52,303 nucleotides of DNA from a bacterium. Lineage in GTDB: Bacteria; Vulcanimicrobiota; Xenobia; Xenobiales; JADMJV01. A model generated the notes under the pieces. It did not search any database. It saw only the letters and a program-made list of their open reading frames with translations, and was not told where the DNA came from. Location of the stretch: contig JASBRJ010000165.1 in the NCBI GenBank assembly GCA_030149525.1, positions 1-52,303 of the forward strand. Reading direction: 5' to 3'. Each line of letters opens with the position of its first letter. The stretch's first letter is position 1. Shown piece by piece: positions 1 to 8,338 of this stretch. The translations under genes were made by a program, and so were the position numbers.

Positions 1-105
1 GGTTGTAGGCTCACCGGGTTTTCCGCGGCGTGCCTGGCCGCACGTGAGGAAAAATCGGTGAGGCTACGGCCGCCTCTGGGGCGGTCTCGGACCAAAATCT
101 TTACG
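1..105 (+). ncRNA. Possible 3' part of a structured RNA
   Basis: Bases 5-16 pair with 56-67 (12 positions, one G-G mismatch). Inside that, 19-24 (TTTTCC) pairs with 48-53 (GGAAAA) and 29-33 (CGTGC) with 40-44. A second hairpin follows, 70-74 with 80-84. No convincing ORF covers the stretch. The end (GGCGG then TCTCGG) faintly recalls the closing stem of 6S RNA, whose 5' half would lie outside the window, but that identity is a guess. There is no T-run after it. It could equally be a structured 3' end of the minus-strand gene that stops at 116. Confidence 0.25.
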
Positions 106-115
106 TGACAGACCA

Positions 116-1096
116 CTAGGGCTCGAGCTCCAGCTTATAAAGAATCCTGTTGGCCGTATTCTCTCGGTCCATCCAGGTCCACACCATAGACTTGCCGTCG
201 TGGGAAATCTTGGCTTCTGAGTTGCTCCCACCCTGGGCGGTGGTCACTTGAACCTGCTGTCCGTCGGCCAACATGTAGACGTTGGTATCGGCCGGAGACC
301 CTTTGCGAAAGTCCAGGCCCGTCCAGGTGACGGTTTTGCCGTCGCCTGAGAGGTCGCCCCAGGTTTCCTTGACGTTTCCCACTCCGGCCACCGTTTCCGT
401 GCGACCGGTACGATCGTCGTACTTCATCAGGTCTTCGTCGTCGCCGGATTGATCGGCGTAAATCACGGTTTGGCCGTCGTAGGAAAGAGACGGTCCGATG
501 ACGCTCCCTTTCTTTTCCACATAGGGCTTCACCACATTATTCTGGTCTTCGATGAAGATGGTGCTCTTGCCCTTACCGTAGCGTCGGAAAACCAGGCGCG
601 TTCCGTCGCCAGAGAGAACGGGGAAGAGATCCATGGACGGACTCTCGGTCACCTTCTCCCTCTTGCCGTCGACACTCTTGACGATGTCGTTCCCGCCGAA
701 TTTGCCGTCCACATCGTCGTCCCACACGATCACGCGACCGTCGTCGGAGATCTTGGGGCTCATTTCGTTGCCGATCTCCTGCGAGATCATCTTGATGCTG
801 TTGTCCTGCTGACTCCAGAGAGCGATGTCCCAATTCCCAACTTCTTTGGGGTCGTTGGTAGAGAATCGGGTGAAAACGACTTGAGACCCGTCGGCTGTCA
901 CATCGGCGTGCATGCTGGCATGGCCGTCGTTGGTAATTTTGACGGTATCTTCGCCTTCATGACGGTAGACGGCTGTCTCTCCGTCTTTAAATTTATTGTA
1001 AACGACAACTTTGCCGTTGGCTGAGATGGCCGGGCTTGAAACTTCGCCACGGGCGATCACGGTGAGTTTACCACGTAGGGTGGGGTTGATATTCAT
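116..1096 (-). CDS. TolB/PD40-type beta-propeller protein
   Basis: This 326-residue protein is made almost wholly of short repeats of the form [IVL]-S-x-D-G-x-x-[VL]-x-[WYF], for example ISDDGRVIVWD, LSGDGTRLVFRR and ISHDGKSMVWTW. Seven copies can be counted, which fits a six- or seven-bladed WD40-like (PD40/TolB C-terminal type) propeller. There is no signal peptide or membrane segment: the chain starts MNINPTLRGK and enters the repeats directly. It lacks the N-terminal domain of real TolB, so a Pal/TolB role is not implied. A good ribosome site (GGAGG, about 5 bases before ATG) supports the start. Function unknown; propellers of this kind bind proteins or carbohydrates. Confidence 0.8.
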   Translation of the reverse strand: MNINPTLRGKLTVIARGEVSSPAISANGKVVVYNKFKDGETAVYRHEGEDTVKITNDGHASMHADVTADGSQVVFTRFSTNDPKEVGNWDIALWSQQDNSIKMISQEIGNEMSPKISDDGRVIVWDDDVDGKFGGNDIVKSVDGKREKVTESPSMDLFPVLSGDGTRLVFRRYGKGKSTIFIEDQNNVVKPYVEKKGSVIGPSLSYDGQTVIYADQSGDDEDLMKYDDRTGRTETVAGVGNVKETWGDLSGDGKTVTWTGLDFRKGSPADTNVYMLADGQQVQVTTAQGGSNSEAKISHDGKSMVWTWMDRENTANRILYKLELEP

Positions 1097-1181
1097 AAGG
1101 CCTCCAAGGATGGAGCACGGGACGCGTTACTCTATCCGGGGAGGCCTCTTAGGGGGTTACAGTTTGGTTAACAGCGTGGAA

Positions 1182-1412
1182 TTAACCCAGGAAAGCTTTG
1201 ATGTTCGGGGTCTTCGGGGCGTGTTTCTCGGCTTGTCCAAAACGGGGCTTATTGAGAGCTACGCGGCTCGCACTGTTACCGTTGCTGCTGCCGAAACCCT
1301 GGAAGGCGGCGAAGGTGAAGCGAGCGAGATCGGGGGCCGGCATATTCCTGGCTGCGGCGGCGGGACGGGTGGAACGAAAGTTACCGTTTTTGAGATTGAT
1401 GTGTGAATGCAT
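1182..1412 (-). CDS. Small hypothetical protein, 76 residues
   Basis: An open frame of 76 codons lies alone in a 440-base gap. It starts at ATG (MHSHINLKNGNF) with an AGAGGAG ribosome site about 11 bases upstream on the minus strand. The product is basic, low in Cys, rich in Ala, Asn and Phe, and has no hydrophobic segment or known motif. Codons for a few more residues are open upstream, but no better start is seen. A plus-strand frame covers the same DNA but lacks a ribosome site and has unlikely composition. It may be a real orphan gene or a chance frame. Confidence 0.4.
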   Translation of the reverse strand: MHSHINLKNGNFRSTRPAAAARNMPAPDLARFTFAAFQGFGSSNGNSASRVALNKPRFGQAEKHAPKTPNIKAFLG

Positions 1413-1537
1413 AGCGACTTGGACTCCTCTAACTGCCTTCATTGTAAAGGAGGTCATGGCATGTTTGGTTGCAGATTTGTAAAGGAAATCCCACGACTTT
1501 TGTTACCTTTTGAGGACGTTTTCAGGATGATTCGGAG

Positions 1538-2614
1538 TCAGCCGTCGAGCGACTCAACAGTCCGCGCATCCAGTTGGCAGGTGACGGGAAGCCCTTTTTG
1601 GAGTTGGTAGAGCCCCAGCGCCGTCTGGGTCGACGGACCGATGGAGCCGTCGGCCGCCCCCGGGTCAAAGCCCAACTGTTTCAGTTTGTTCTGAATCTTC
1701 TTGATGGCGTGGGGGGGGCGCTGAAGGCGTATGGAAGCGAGATCTTCTCGTGTGAGGGTAGGGCCCACTATCTCAACTTTCGTACCCGCTCGGATCTCGG
1801 GATGAGAGAACATCTCGTCCATGTCCTCGTTGCGAAGACCGATACACCCCCAGGTCCAGTTGTAAGGAATGCCGTAGCCGTGAATCTGAATTTCTCCCCC
1901 AATATCGGGTGAGCCGATATTCATATGAGCCCGGGCAAAGTCGTAGCGGAAACGGTCGATGGCGGTGGGATAATCGATATCGAAAGCCTTGTGATAGGTT
2001 GCGTTGGGCTGGAGATTGTAAATGCGATAAAATCCCTCAGGCGTAGAGGCGTTGTCGCTATGGAGCTTACGATTCTTGGGCTTGCCCCCCAGGACCACAG
2101 GATATCTCTTGACGGCTCGTTCCCCCTCGCGGACCTCCAGATAATAGTGGATCTTATCGATAAGTATGGAGGGGTTCTGGAGAACGGGTAGGGGAGGATT
2201 GGGTGTTGTGATGGTCTGCCGGTTCAGGACCCGGTCTCCCTCCACCTGAAGATAGTAATAGGTGGCGTTGTGAGCAACCTGGTTATCCGTCACCTCGAGC
2301 GTGTTCAACGGGATTTTCACGACGGGGGCGTTTTGCTGGTTGGCGGAGACGAGCGGCGTGGTGCTTCTTAGGATAGAGCCCCGCCCGTGACTGGATATCC
2401 GGACCCCCTGGGGGGTGTTTTCCAGGGCAAACTTTGTCGACCTCTGAGTCTCCTTCGCCGGGGTAACCACCGTTGGGGTCACCGTCTCAGTGACGGTGGG
2501 TTGGGTGGAGGGCTCATCTGCCGCCGGTTGTTCTGCTCGGCATCCCCCGACAAATAGGAAAAGAACGAGAGTGAAAGGGAGAACGGGGAGTCGGTTGTTA
2601 AGCCGCTCCCACAC
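1538..2614 (-). CDS. L,D-transpeptidase (YkuD) lipoprotein with peptidoglycan-binding domain
   Basis: Predicted envelope enzyme of 358 residues that would cross-link peptidoglycan or attach protein to it. Residues 1-25 form a signal peptide ending in FVGGC, an acceptable lipobox, so it is probably a lipoprotein. A Thr/Pro-rich linker follows. The YkuD domain (about 130-285) has the HG...TWGCIGLRN signature, with the catalytic Cys in WGC. A C-terminal PG_binding_1 repeat (about 300-356, IKKIQNKLKQLGFDPG... DGSIGPSTQTAL) follows. The start overlaps the end of the upstream subtilase by 17 bases, which suggests translational coupling. It is the last gene of the minus-strand run that may begin at 8239. 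Confidence 0.88.
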   Translation of the reverse strand: MWERLNNRLPVLPFTLVLFLFVGGCRAEQPAADEPSTQPTVTETVTPTVVTPAKETQRSTKFALENTPQGVRISSHGRGSILRSTTPLVSANQQNAPVVKIPLNTLEVTDNQVAHNATYYYLQVEGDRVLNRQTITTPNPPLPVLQNPSILIDKIHYYLEVREGERAVKRYPVVLGGKPKNRKLHSDNASTPEGFYRIYNLQPNATYHKAFDIDYPTAIDRFRYDFARAHMNIGSPDIGGEIQIHGYGIPYNWTWGCIGLRNEDMDEMFSHPEIRAGTKVEIVGPTLTREDLASIRLQRPPHAIKKIQNKLKQLGFDPGAADGSIGPSTQTALGLYQLQKGLPVTCQLDARTVESLDG

Positions 2615-4049
2615 GACCGCTCTTCACAAATTCCAGAGCCTCCAGGGCGTCGACGATACCTCGGCCCTGGACATTCTCACCGTCCTGGGCCACCTTGTCT
2701 GCGGTCTCTCTAAGAAGGGCAAGAGAGGCTTCAGGAGTGATGTCTTTCTCTTCTTCCAAGCTTGCCAGGACTCCCGACACAAGAGGTGCGGCGAAAGAGG
2801 TTCCGGGGGCCGCTACCAGACCTGGTGCGGGTATGAAGGTGGGGGGAAGATTGGGCTTGACCAATTTTTCCACTTCTTCCGCCGGCATATCGACCACTTG
2901 GGGAGGCAGACCGAGACTCATAATGAGATCAGGGTTCTCCTCCAGCAGGCTCTTCAGAGCCGGAGCGGGCATGGCGCGCAACGCGACCACGACCTGGGCG
3001 GTCTGTTCGATTTCGCTGTTGGGAACGCTCCACCCGGTAATGAATTCGCCGGGGGCCATAACGTCGGGCTTCAAAAGGCCGCCTTCGGTGGGTCCGCGGG
3101 AAGAGAAGGTGCTGATATGCGAGGGGTTGAGAAGGGCACCGACGGCGATCGATTCAGGGGCTTCGGCAGGGCTTCCGATGGTCGTTTCTTTGGGCCCGGT
3201 GTTTCCGGCGGCGGCCACCACTGTCACTCCGCTTTCGGTGGCCAACTTGACCGCTCGATTGATAGGATGGAGTTCATCAGGAAATCCGTCCGGTCCGCCG
3301 CCCAGGGACATATTGATAATATCGATGTCGGCGCCGTTTTTGTTTTGTTCGAGGACGTATTTGATACCGGCGATGATATCGGACGGGCGACCGGAACCGT
3401 CGTCGGCCATAACTTTAACGGCTACGATTCCCGCGTCGGGCGCGGTCTTCAAAATATCCGAGGCCACATGGGTTCCGTGTCCGACTTTATCTACGGGAGT
3501 GGGGGAGCCGGTGACCACATCCTTCCAACCCGCTAGATGAAATCCAGGGCGCTGGAAACCGGAATCTAAGACAGCGACTTTCTGACCCTTGCCGGTTCGG
3601 CCCGCTTCATGAACCTGATCCGCTTTGAGCCACTCCACCGGCTTGATCTCCGGCATGCCGAAGTCGCCGGTGAGTTGATCGCTTAAAAGCGTGGCCTTGG
3701 GCATCCCCCACATGGGGCGAGGCGAGTTGTCGAAGACTTGGAAGCCGGACTCTTTGAGTTTGGCCGCTTGCTCAGGCGTTACCTGGGCCGTCACACCCAT
3801 GTCGTCGAAGTCGTCCTGAATGGAGTAGCCGTGAGCTTCCAGAGTCTCCGAGAGGTCGGTGTCGGCTTTAAAGATATTGTCGTGCGGTGCCAGAATCAGA
3901 ACGTCCTGCAGTTGCGGCTCTTTCTCGGGCTGCTTTTCTGCCGGGGCACTGGAGAATAGCCTTAAGTTGGCCTCACCGTTTCCGGTGACGGCATCTCTGA
4001 TGCTCTTCAGCTGGCCGGGAGTGAAGAAATTGGACGATATGCTGGACAT
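2598..4049 (-). CDS. Subtilisin-like serine protease (S8) with I9-type propeptide
   Basis: 483-residue subtilase. Residues about 45-120 look like an inhibitor I9 propeptide. The catalytic domain shows all three active-site motifs: VAVLDSGF (Asp), GHGTHVA (His) and GTSFAAPLVSG (Ser), plus AAGNTGP for the oxyanion Asn. Between DVMAPGEFITG and the Ser motif there are roughly 80 residues, much longer than in subtilisin, rich in Pro, Leu and Glu. No signal peptide is seen although relatives are usually exported. The ATG at 4049 is chosen because a CGAGGT ribosome site lies about 7 bases upstream; a TTG six codons earlier is less likely. The L,D-transpeptidase gene overlaps its 3' end. Confidence 0.88.
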   Translation of the reverse strand: MSSISSNFFTPGQLKSIRDAVTGNGEANLRLFSSAPAEKQPEKEPQLQDVLILAPHDNIFKADTDLSETLEAHGYSIQDDFDDMGVTAQVTPEQAAKLKESGFQVFDNSPRPMWGMPKATLLSDQLTGDFGMPEIKPVEWLKADQVHEAGRTGKGQKVAVLDSGFQRPGFHLAGWKDVVTGSPTPVDKVGHGTHVASDILKTAPDAGIVAVKVMADDGSGRPSDIIAGIKYVLEQNKNGADIDIINMSLGGGPDGFPDELHPINRAVKLATESGVTVVAAAGNTGPKETTIGSPAEAPESIAVGALLNPSHISTFSSRGPTEGGLLKPDVMAPGEFITGWSVPNSEIEQTAQVVVALRAMPAPALKSLLEENPDLIMSLGLPPQVVDMPAEEVEKLVKPNLPPTFIPAPGLVAAPGTSFAAPLVSGVLASLEEEKDITPEASLALLRETADKVAQDGENVQGRGIVDALEALEFVKSGRVGAA

Positions 4050-4116
4050 AGTAACCTCGGCCCACAAATTACTCTGAACGGGCCCGAGGAGATTTGAACG
4101 AAATATGAACGGAAGG

Positions 4117-4467
4117 CTAAAGCTCTGGATTCAGAGCGGCAAGATCCTGGTAGCTCATTTCCAGAGCCGTGAGGAGTTCTCCCAGGTAATTCACCTCGTC
4201 GAAGTGGAGTTTGCCGTCGGCAAGAGCCACGGACACAACCGTTTGCAAAACTCGACCCCGCTCGTCCATGGTGGGGAAGGCCGCTCTCAATTTTCCGGGT
4301 TGGAGGGTTTGAGGTTTGTTCAGCAGTTCGAGAGCGTCTGCTTTCTCTTCCACATTAAGGCGAGCCAGGATCCTCTCAAAAACCTTCACCTCGGCCTCCT
4401 GGATCGTTCGATCGGACTGAATGCAGGCGGCGATGGCTTGTAGGAGTTGCCATGTTTTGTCGGTCAA
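4117..4467 (-). CDS. TerB-like alpha-helical protein
   Basis: 116-residue all-helical protein matching the TerB/DjlA-type fold: an N-terminal helix (WQLLQAIAACIQSDRTI), then a second half with the typical VVSVALADGKLHFDEVNYL, where an acidic residue follows the small-residue helix. TerB-like domains occur in tellurite-resistance and stress proteins and may bind metals; a specific role here is unknown. The start is TTG, directly after the stop of yceH (TAG-A-TTG), so translation is probably coupled. No other in-frame start fits the domain. A second, diverged TerB-like gene lies at 46311-46688. Confidence 0.7.
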   Translation of the reverse strand: MTDKTWQLLQAIAACIQSDRTIQEAEVKVFERILARLNVEEKADALELLNKPQTLQPGKLRAAFPTMDERGRVLQTVVSVALADGKLHFDEVNYLGELLTALEMSYQDLAALNPEL

Positions 4468-4468
4468 T

Positions 4469-5116
4469 CTAGACCCGGCCTTCCAGAGCGCGTAGCCGTT
4501 CGTTGAGTTCGGCCACCAGATTCTCCAGTTGGGCCACTCGATTTTCTAAGGCCGAGGAGGGTCTTTTCACTTCTTCAAAGTCCTCATCGTTCGACGAATC
4601 GTCGAATTCGATTTCACCACAAAGAGTGTGGGCAAAGCGGGCTTCTCTTTTTCCCGGTTGACGAGGTAGTCTGACCACAATGGGCTCGCTTCCGCCAGAG
4701 AGACTTTCCAACACCGATTCCAGTTCTTCCAGGTCGGGAAAATCCACCATGCGGGTGGTTCGTTGGCGCAGTTCTCCTGCTGTCTGGGGACCCCGCAGCA
4801 TAAGTTCTGCAAGAACGGCCGACTGCTTCTCATTGAGATTGAGCTTCTGAGAGAGCTGCTCGTCGAACTTAGCCGTGCGGGAACCGGATTTTGAGAGCCT
4901 GAGCGACAGACCCTGGTTTCGTGTCGCTACCAGGGCGTCGTTGACCACATACTGGTCGTATTCGACAACAGGATCTCGATTGGAGGACTGGTTGCAAGCG
5001 TTGACCAGGGAGTTGAGAGTCAGGGGATAGTTGGCCGGCGTGCTCAGCTTTTTTTCTATAAGGCAGGCCAAAACACGCGCTTCGGAGGGATTCAAAAGAA
5101 TACTCATAGGCTGCAT
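4469..5116 (-). CDS. yceH: YceH family protein (UPF0502/DUF480)
   Basis: 215 residues, the usual size of the family. The start of the domain (LNPSEARVLACLIEKKLSTP) and the following NYPLTLNSLVNACNQSSNRDP are hallmark YceH motifs. The fold is two winged-helix domains: the second covers LNEKQSAVLAELMLRGPQTAGELRQR. A short coiled coil ends the protein (ENRVAQLENLVAELNERL). Biochemical function is not established. The gene sits 3 bases after the stop of the 1039-residue gene and 1 base before the TerB-like gene, so the three are probably co-transcribed. An ATG three codons further in (MSILL) is an alternative start; neither has a clear ribosome site. Confidence 0.88.
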   Translation of the reverse strand: MQPMSILLNPSEARVLACLIEKKLSTPANYPLTLNSLVNACNQSSNRDPVVEYDQYVVNDALVATRNQGLSLRLSKSGSRTAKFDEQLSQKLNLNEKQSAVLAELMLRGPQTAGELRQRTTRMVDFPDLEELESVLESLSGGSEPIVVRLPRQPGKREARFAHTLCGEIEFDDSSNDEDFEEVKRPSSALENRVAQLENLVAELNERLRALEGRV

Positions 5117-5119
5117 CAG

Positions 5120-8100
5120 TTAGTCATTGAAGGCTATCAAATCCTTCAACAAGCCTTCCCGGCGTTGGTCGTTTTGGGGAGAGGGGGTGATTTCCGCCAG
5201 AGTTGAGTGAGAGCCCTCCCATTCTCCTTGTTGAGTGAAGGCGAACCAACCGTGTCGATCCACTTGGATTGTAGCCAGAATCCGAGCCGACCGCAGGCTC
5301 AGAAGATCGATGAGGCCGGCTCGAGACCGCAGAGCCAGGTCGGAGTGACCGTCGCAAAAGAGCGCGCCCTGAACCTGGCCCGTCACTCTCTGAGCTCTCG
5401 ACCAACCTCTTTCCTCATCGGTTCGGTAGAGGAGCCCATCCACCAGAATGCACCTGTCGTTGCACCACCGAACTTCGCTACCCAACGTACCGAATCCGTC
5501 CTTAGATGAGTTTTCGTCATTGTTGAAATGCCAGAGCGGCCGGAGACTGTCGGAGCAGTAGAGAGTCTTTTGCCAGGGCGTTATCACGGCTAGATACCGT
5601 CCGCTCGGACTGGTGGTGAGCCAGCCTGTCGCTTTGTCGGCATTCTGAATTTTTGCATATCCATCTGTGAGGTCGAGAAGCTTCGGAGCACCGTCTCTAT
5701 CGAGAAAATAAAGTCGTGGCTCATGAGGATGGAGAGCGTAGCTTGAGGCCCGGCCGAGCATCCGCCAGGAAGAGCCCTTTTTGAGAGGGCGAGCGTAGAC
5801 TTTCAGGGGCTCTCTCAGCAGAGAGTTTTGTGTTTTGACAGCCCAGCGATGATTGACCTCCAGGCGGAACGCTCGAGTCGTGAAAAGACATTCGCCCGTT
5901 CCACAGCAAACGGCGGCCTTGCTATCGAGGCCTATGGGCATGATCTGGACCAGTGAGTGAGTGTGACCCTCTCGACTGAGATGGCGATGAGATCTCCAGG
6001 GGCCGTCGTTGAGGTGAAGAGGCCGCTTGGAGTCTCCTTGCAGGCTTTGAAAGATGACTCGTTTCTTCGTTTTCTTCGTGAGCAGGCTCTTGTAGAGACT
6101 CTGTCCGTCGAACTTTCGAGCAACTCCGGTCTCTCGGCTGACAACAACCGTGTCTTGCTCCACCTGCCAGGCAATTTGGGTGGGGGTCAAGGCCAAAGAC
6201 GGTTCTGTCATCCGATAGACTTCTTCCCAATCCTCTTTCCCCAGGGCGAGCAGTGTCTGCACATGATCCAACTCGTGGCTGCTTTTGAGAACAAGGAGAG
6301 GTTCACGGGGCCTCCCCGCCGGGGAACCGTCGAAGTTGAGAAGATTCGGTTTCCTGAAGATGGGGTGATACGGGTAGCTGTAGTGAACGAAACTGTTCAG
6401 AAAGCTGCCGCAAGGATTTTTGTTTTGAGCGATGACTCCCGAGTAGCTCACGCTGTAATGCTGCTCGACGCCCGCCGTTTCGAGGGGAACGAGTTGCCGG
6501 GAGTAAAAGGTGATCCGGCGTTTGCCGGTCAGGCCTCGCTGGGAGTGAGTCAGGATCCTCCCTTGACTATGAAAGCTCGGCAGGGTTCCCGGCACGCTTC
6601 GAACCTGTCCATTGAGCAAGTTGACCAGATAGCTCTGCTCGCCGTAGGAGAAGAGAGCGAGATCTTGGCAAGAGTTTATGTCCCACAAGATTGCTCCTGA
6701 AGGGAGCTTGAGTTTCGTCGGCTCCGAAGAACCATCCATCTTGAGCACCCGCCACTCGCTCGTGAGAGACGAAAGCAGAAGCACCTGGTGGCCGGCGCGG
6801 ATTCTATATGAGGCCGGCAGTAAGATCGGGTCAGAAAGAAGACCTCCTTCTCGGGCATCGACAAACCAGGCCTTGGAAACCTCTCGAACGGTTGTGACAA
6901 CCACCAGTCGGTTTTCGCTTCGGGCGAACATCACATCCCTTAGGCCCGGGAACGAACGGCCGAAGAGGCAGACTTTCTTTTGTTCATCCCAAACTTCCAG
7001 GTAGTTCAAAAACCTGACGGCGATGAGCGGCAGTAGAGGATGTCCGGACACCCCTTGCGGCGAGTTCTCCGGATAGCTTCGATGGTGAGCCGTGACTCCT
7101 GTGGGATGGAAGTAGAAGGACGAGACGCAAAACGGTTGACAAGAGACCACTCCTTGCAGGGTGCCGAAGTCCTGCCAGTCCTCCACAATGGCGTAGCCGT
7201 GGCGGAAATGATAGGGGTCTGTTTTGACATTCTCGTTCGGAAGCGTTCCCTGGAACTCGGGGAACTTGTCTTGGTGCTGGCAAAGGTAGCTTCTTAGAAG
7301 AGGTTCGGCCCCGTCGGCTTCTTGGCGAAAGGCGACCCTGACAGTTGTCACAACATCTCTTAAGAGTCGCATAAGGTTGTCGTTCACGACCAGGCGCCGC
7401 TGGGAGCCGTCCACTTGAAAGCGAGCGCTCCGGATAACCAGAACCAGGCCGGGAAAAAAGCTCTCCTCCAGTGTTAAGGAGTCTAGTCTCACCGGCTCTA
7501 AAGGCACGTAGTGCCGCAGTCCCACGACCGTCACGGAGTGACGATTGGGAAAGAGGGGCAGAAAGGCCTCGACCTCATAGTTTTCCTCCTCGTTGATCTC
7601 CGTCCACCAGAGAGACTGCCGTCTGGCCGCCTGTCTATAGCTCTTGACCAGAGGCGTGCCCTGCCAGGTCACCCCCACGGGAGACCAGCGAGCGGCCTCC
7701 CTAAGACGCTCCTTGCCCCAGGCCCGGGTTTGGGTGATGAAGATGACTTCCAGTTTTCCGATGGGGCCGGAAGCAGGCGACCGACTCCGCAGGGCCACCC
7801 CGGCTTCAGCCCAATCGAAGAGGAGAACAGCTTCCTCGCTGGTGAACCCCAAACGAATGTCGGTGGTGTCCCCCAAACCGAGTTGATAGAGTGCCAGAGC
7901 CATTCTTTTTAAGCCTGGATGGGCTCCGTCGTTCACAGCGGCAGGCAGTTGGGCGAGTTGTTCCGGCCGGAGCTTGCAGCCTGTAAGAATGAATCGATAC
8001 TCCCATCTTTTGGCTTTCAGAAAGGGGATATATCCGGGTAACTCCGTCTCGTGGACCTGGACCTGCCGGCATCCCCACAGACCGGCGGCGGCCAGGAAGT

Positions 8101-8239
8101 GAACGCCAAAGTCGTCTGGAATTTCTCGGAGAGTTTGAAGGGTTATCTCCCTCTGCCGTTTCAGGTCAATGGTGAAGGAGTCGGTTTCTGCCGAGGTGTT
8201 CAGATAGGCATCTTTGAGAAATTCTGAAAGCTCTTCCAC
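5120..8239 (-). CDS. Large protein: degenerate GHKL-like N-terminus plus C-terminal propeller
   Basis: 1039 residues, not a named family to me. Residues about 20-135 follow the layout of HSP90-like GHKL proteins: FTIDLKRQREITLQTL, then a hydrophobic helix, a strand pair, and LKRMALALYQLGLGDTTDI, the place of the usual LALGLNAAL helix. The Asn and Gly-rich boxes for ATP are not visible, so it is probably inactive. The next part (LREAARWSPVGVTWQGTPL) fits the segment after the ATPase in such proteins. The C-terminal half looks like a WD40-type propeller ending DRHGWFAFTQQGEWEGS, a closing motif of many such domains. The start is GTG with a weak ribosome site. There is no signal peptide, so it is probably cytoplasmic. 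Divergent from the glycosyltransferase; first gene of a run with yceH and terB. Confidence 0.6.
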   Translation of the reverse strand: MEELSEFLKDAYLNTSAETDSFTIDLKRQREITLQTLREIPDDFGVHFLAAAGLWGCRQVQVHETELPGYIPFLKAKRWEYRFILTGCKLRPEQLAQLPAAVNDGAHPGLKRMALALYQLGLGDTTDIRLGFTSEEAVLLFDWAEAGVALRSRSPASGPIGKLEVIFITQTRAWGKERLREAARWSPVGVTWQGTPLVKSYRQAARRQSLWWTEINEEENYEVEAFLPLFPNRHSVTVVGLRHYVPLEPVRLDSLTLEESFFPGLVLVIRSARFQVDGSQRRLVVNDNLMRLLRDVVTTVRVAFRQEADGAEPLLRSYLCQHQDKFPEFQGTLPNENVKTDPYHFRHGYAIVEDWQDFGTLQGVVSCQPFCVSSFYFHPTGVTAHHRSYPENSPQGVSGHPLLPLIAVRFLNYLEVWDEQKKVCLFGRSFPGLRDVMFARSENRLVVVTTVREVSKAWFVDAREGGLLSDPILLPASYRIRAGHQVLLLSSLTSEWRVLKMDGSSEPTKLKLPSGAILWDINSCQDLALFSYGEQSYLVNLLNGQVRSVPGTLPSFHSQGRILTHSQRGLTGKRRITFYSRQLVPLETAGVEQHYSVSYSGVIAQNKNPCGSFLNSFVHYSYPYHPIFRKPNLLNFDGSPAGRPREPLLVLKSSHELDHVQTLLALGKEDWEEVYRMTEPSLALTPTQIAWQVEQDTVVVSRETGVARKFDGQSLYKSLLTKKTKKRVIFQSLQGDSKRPLHLNDGPWRSHRHLSREGHTHSLVQIMPIGLDSKAAVCCGTGECLFTTRAFRLEVNHRWAVKTQNSLLREPLKVYARPLKKGSSWRMLGRASSYALHPHEPRLYFLDRDGAPKLLDLTDGYAKIQNADKATGWLTTSPSGRYLAVITPWQKTLYCSDSLRPLWHFNNDENSSKDGFGTLGSEVRWCNDRCILVDGLLYRTDEERGWSRAQRVTGQVQGALFCDGHSDLALRSRAGLIDLLSLRSARILATIQVDRHGWFAFTQQGEWEGSHSTLAEITPSPQNDQRREGLLKDLIAFND

Positions 8240-8338
8240 AGGCTGTATTTCTCTTTAACCGCAGCTTGAGACCTTCAGACACTGTTGGGGGCCGGTCTAC
8301 GGAGGGTTTTCCAGGAACTCAGGCAATCCTCAAGAGCC

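Noticed and set aside
449-1024. Plus-strand open frame of 191 codons
   Set aside because: It is antisense to the propeller gene, which has clear repeats and a ribosome site.
2490-3536. Plus-strand open frame of 348 codons
   Set aside because: Antisense to the subtilase with all catalytic motifs; its composition (Gly/Arg/His-rich) is that of a shadow frame.
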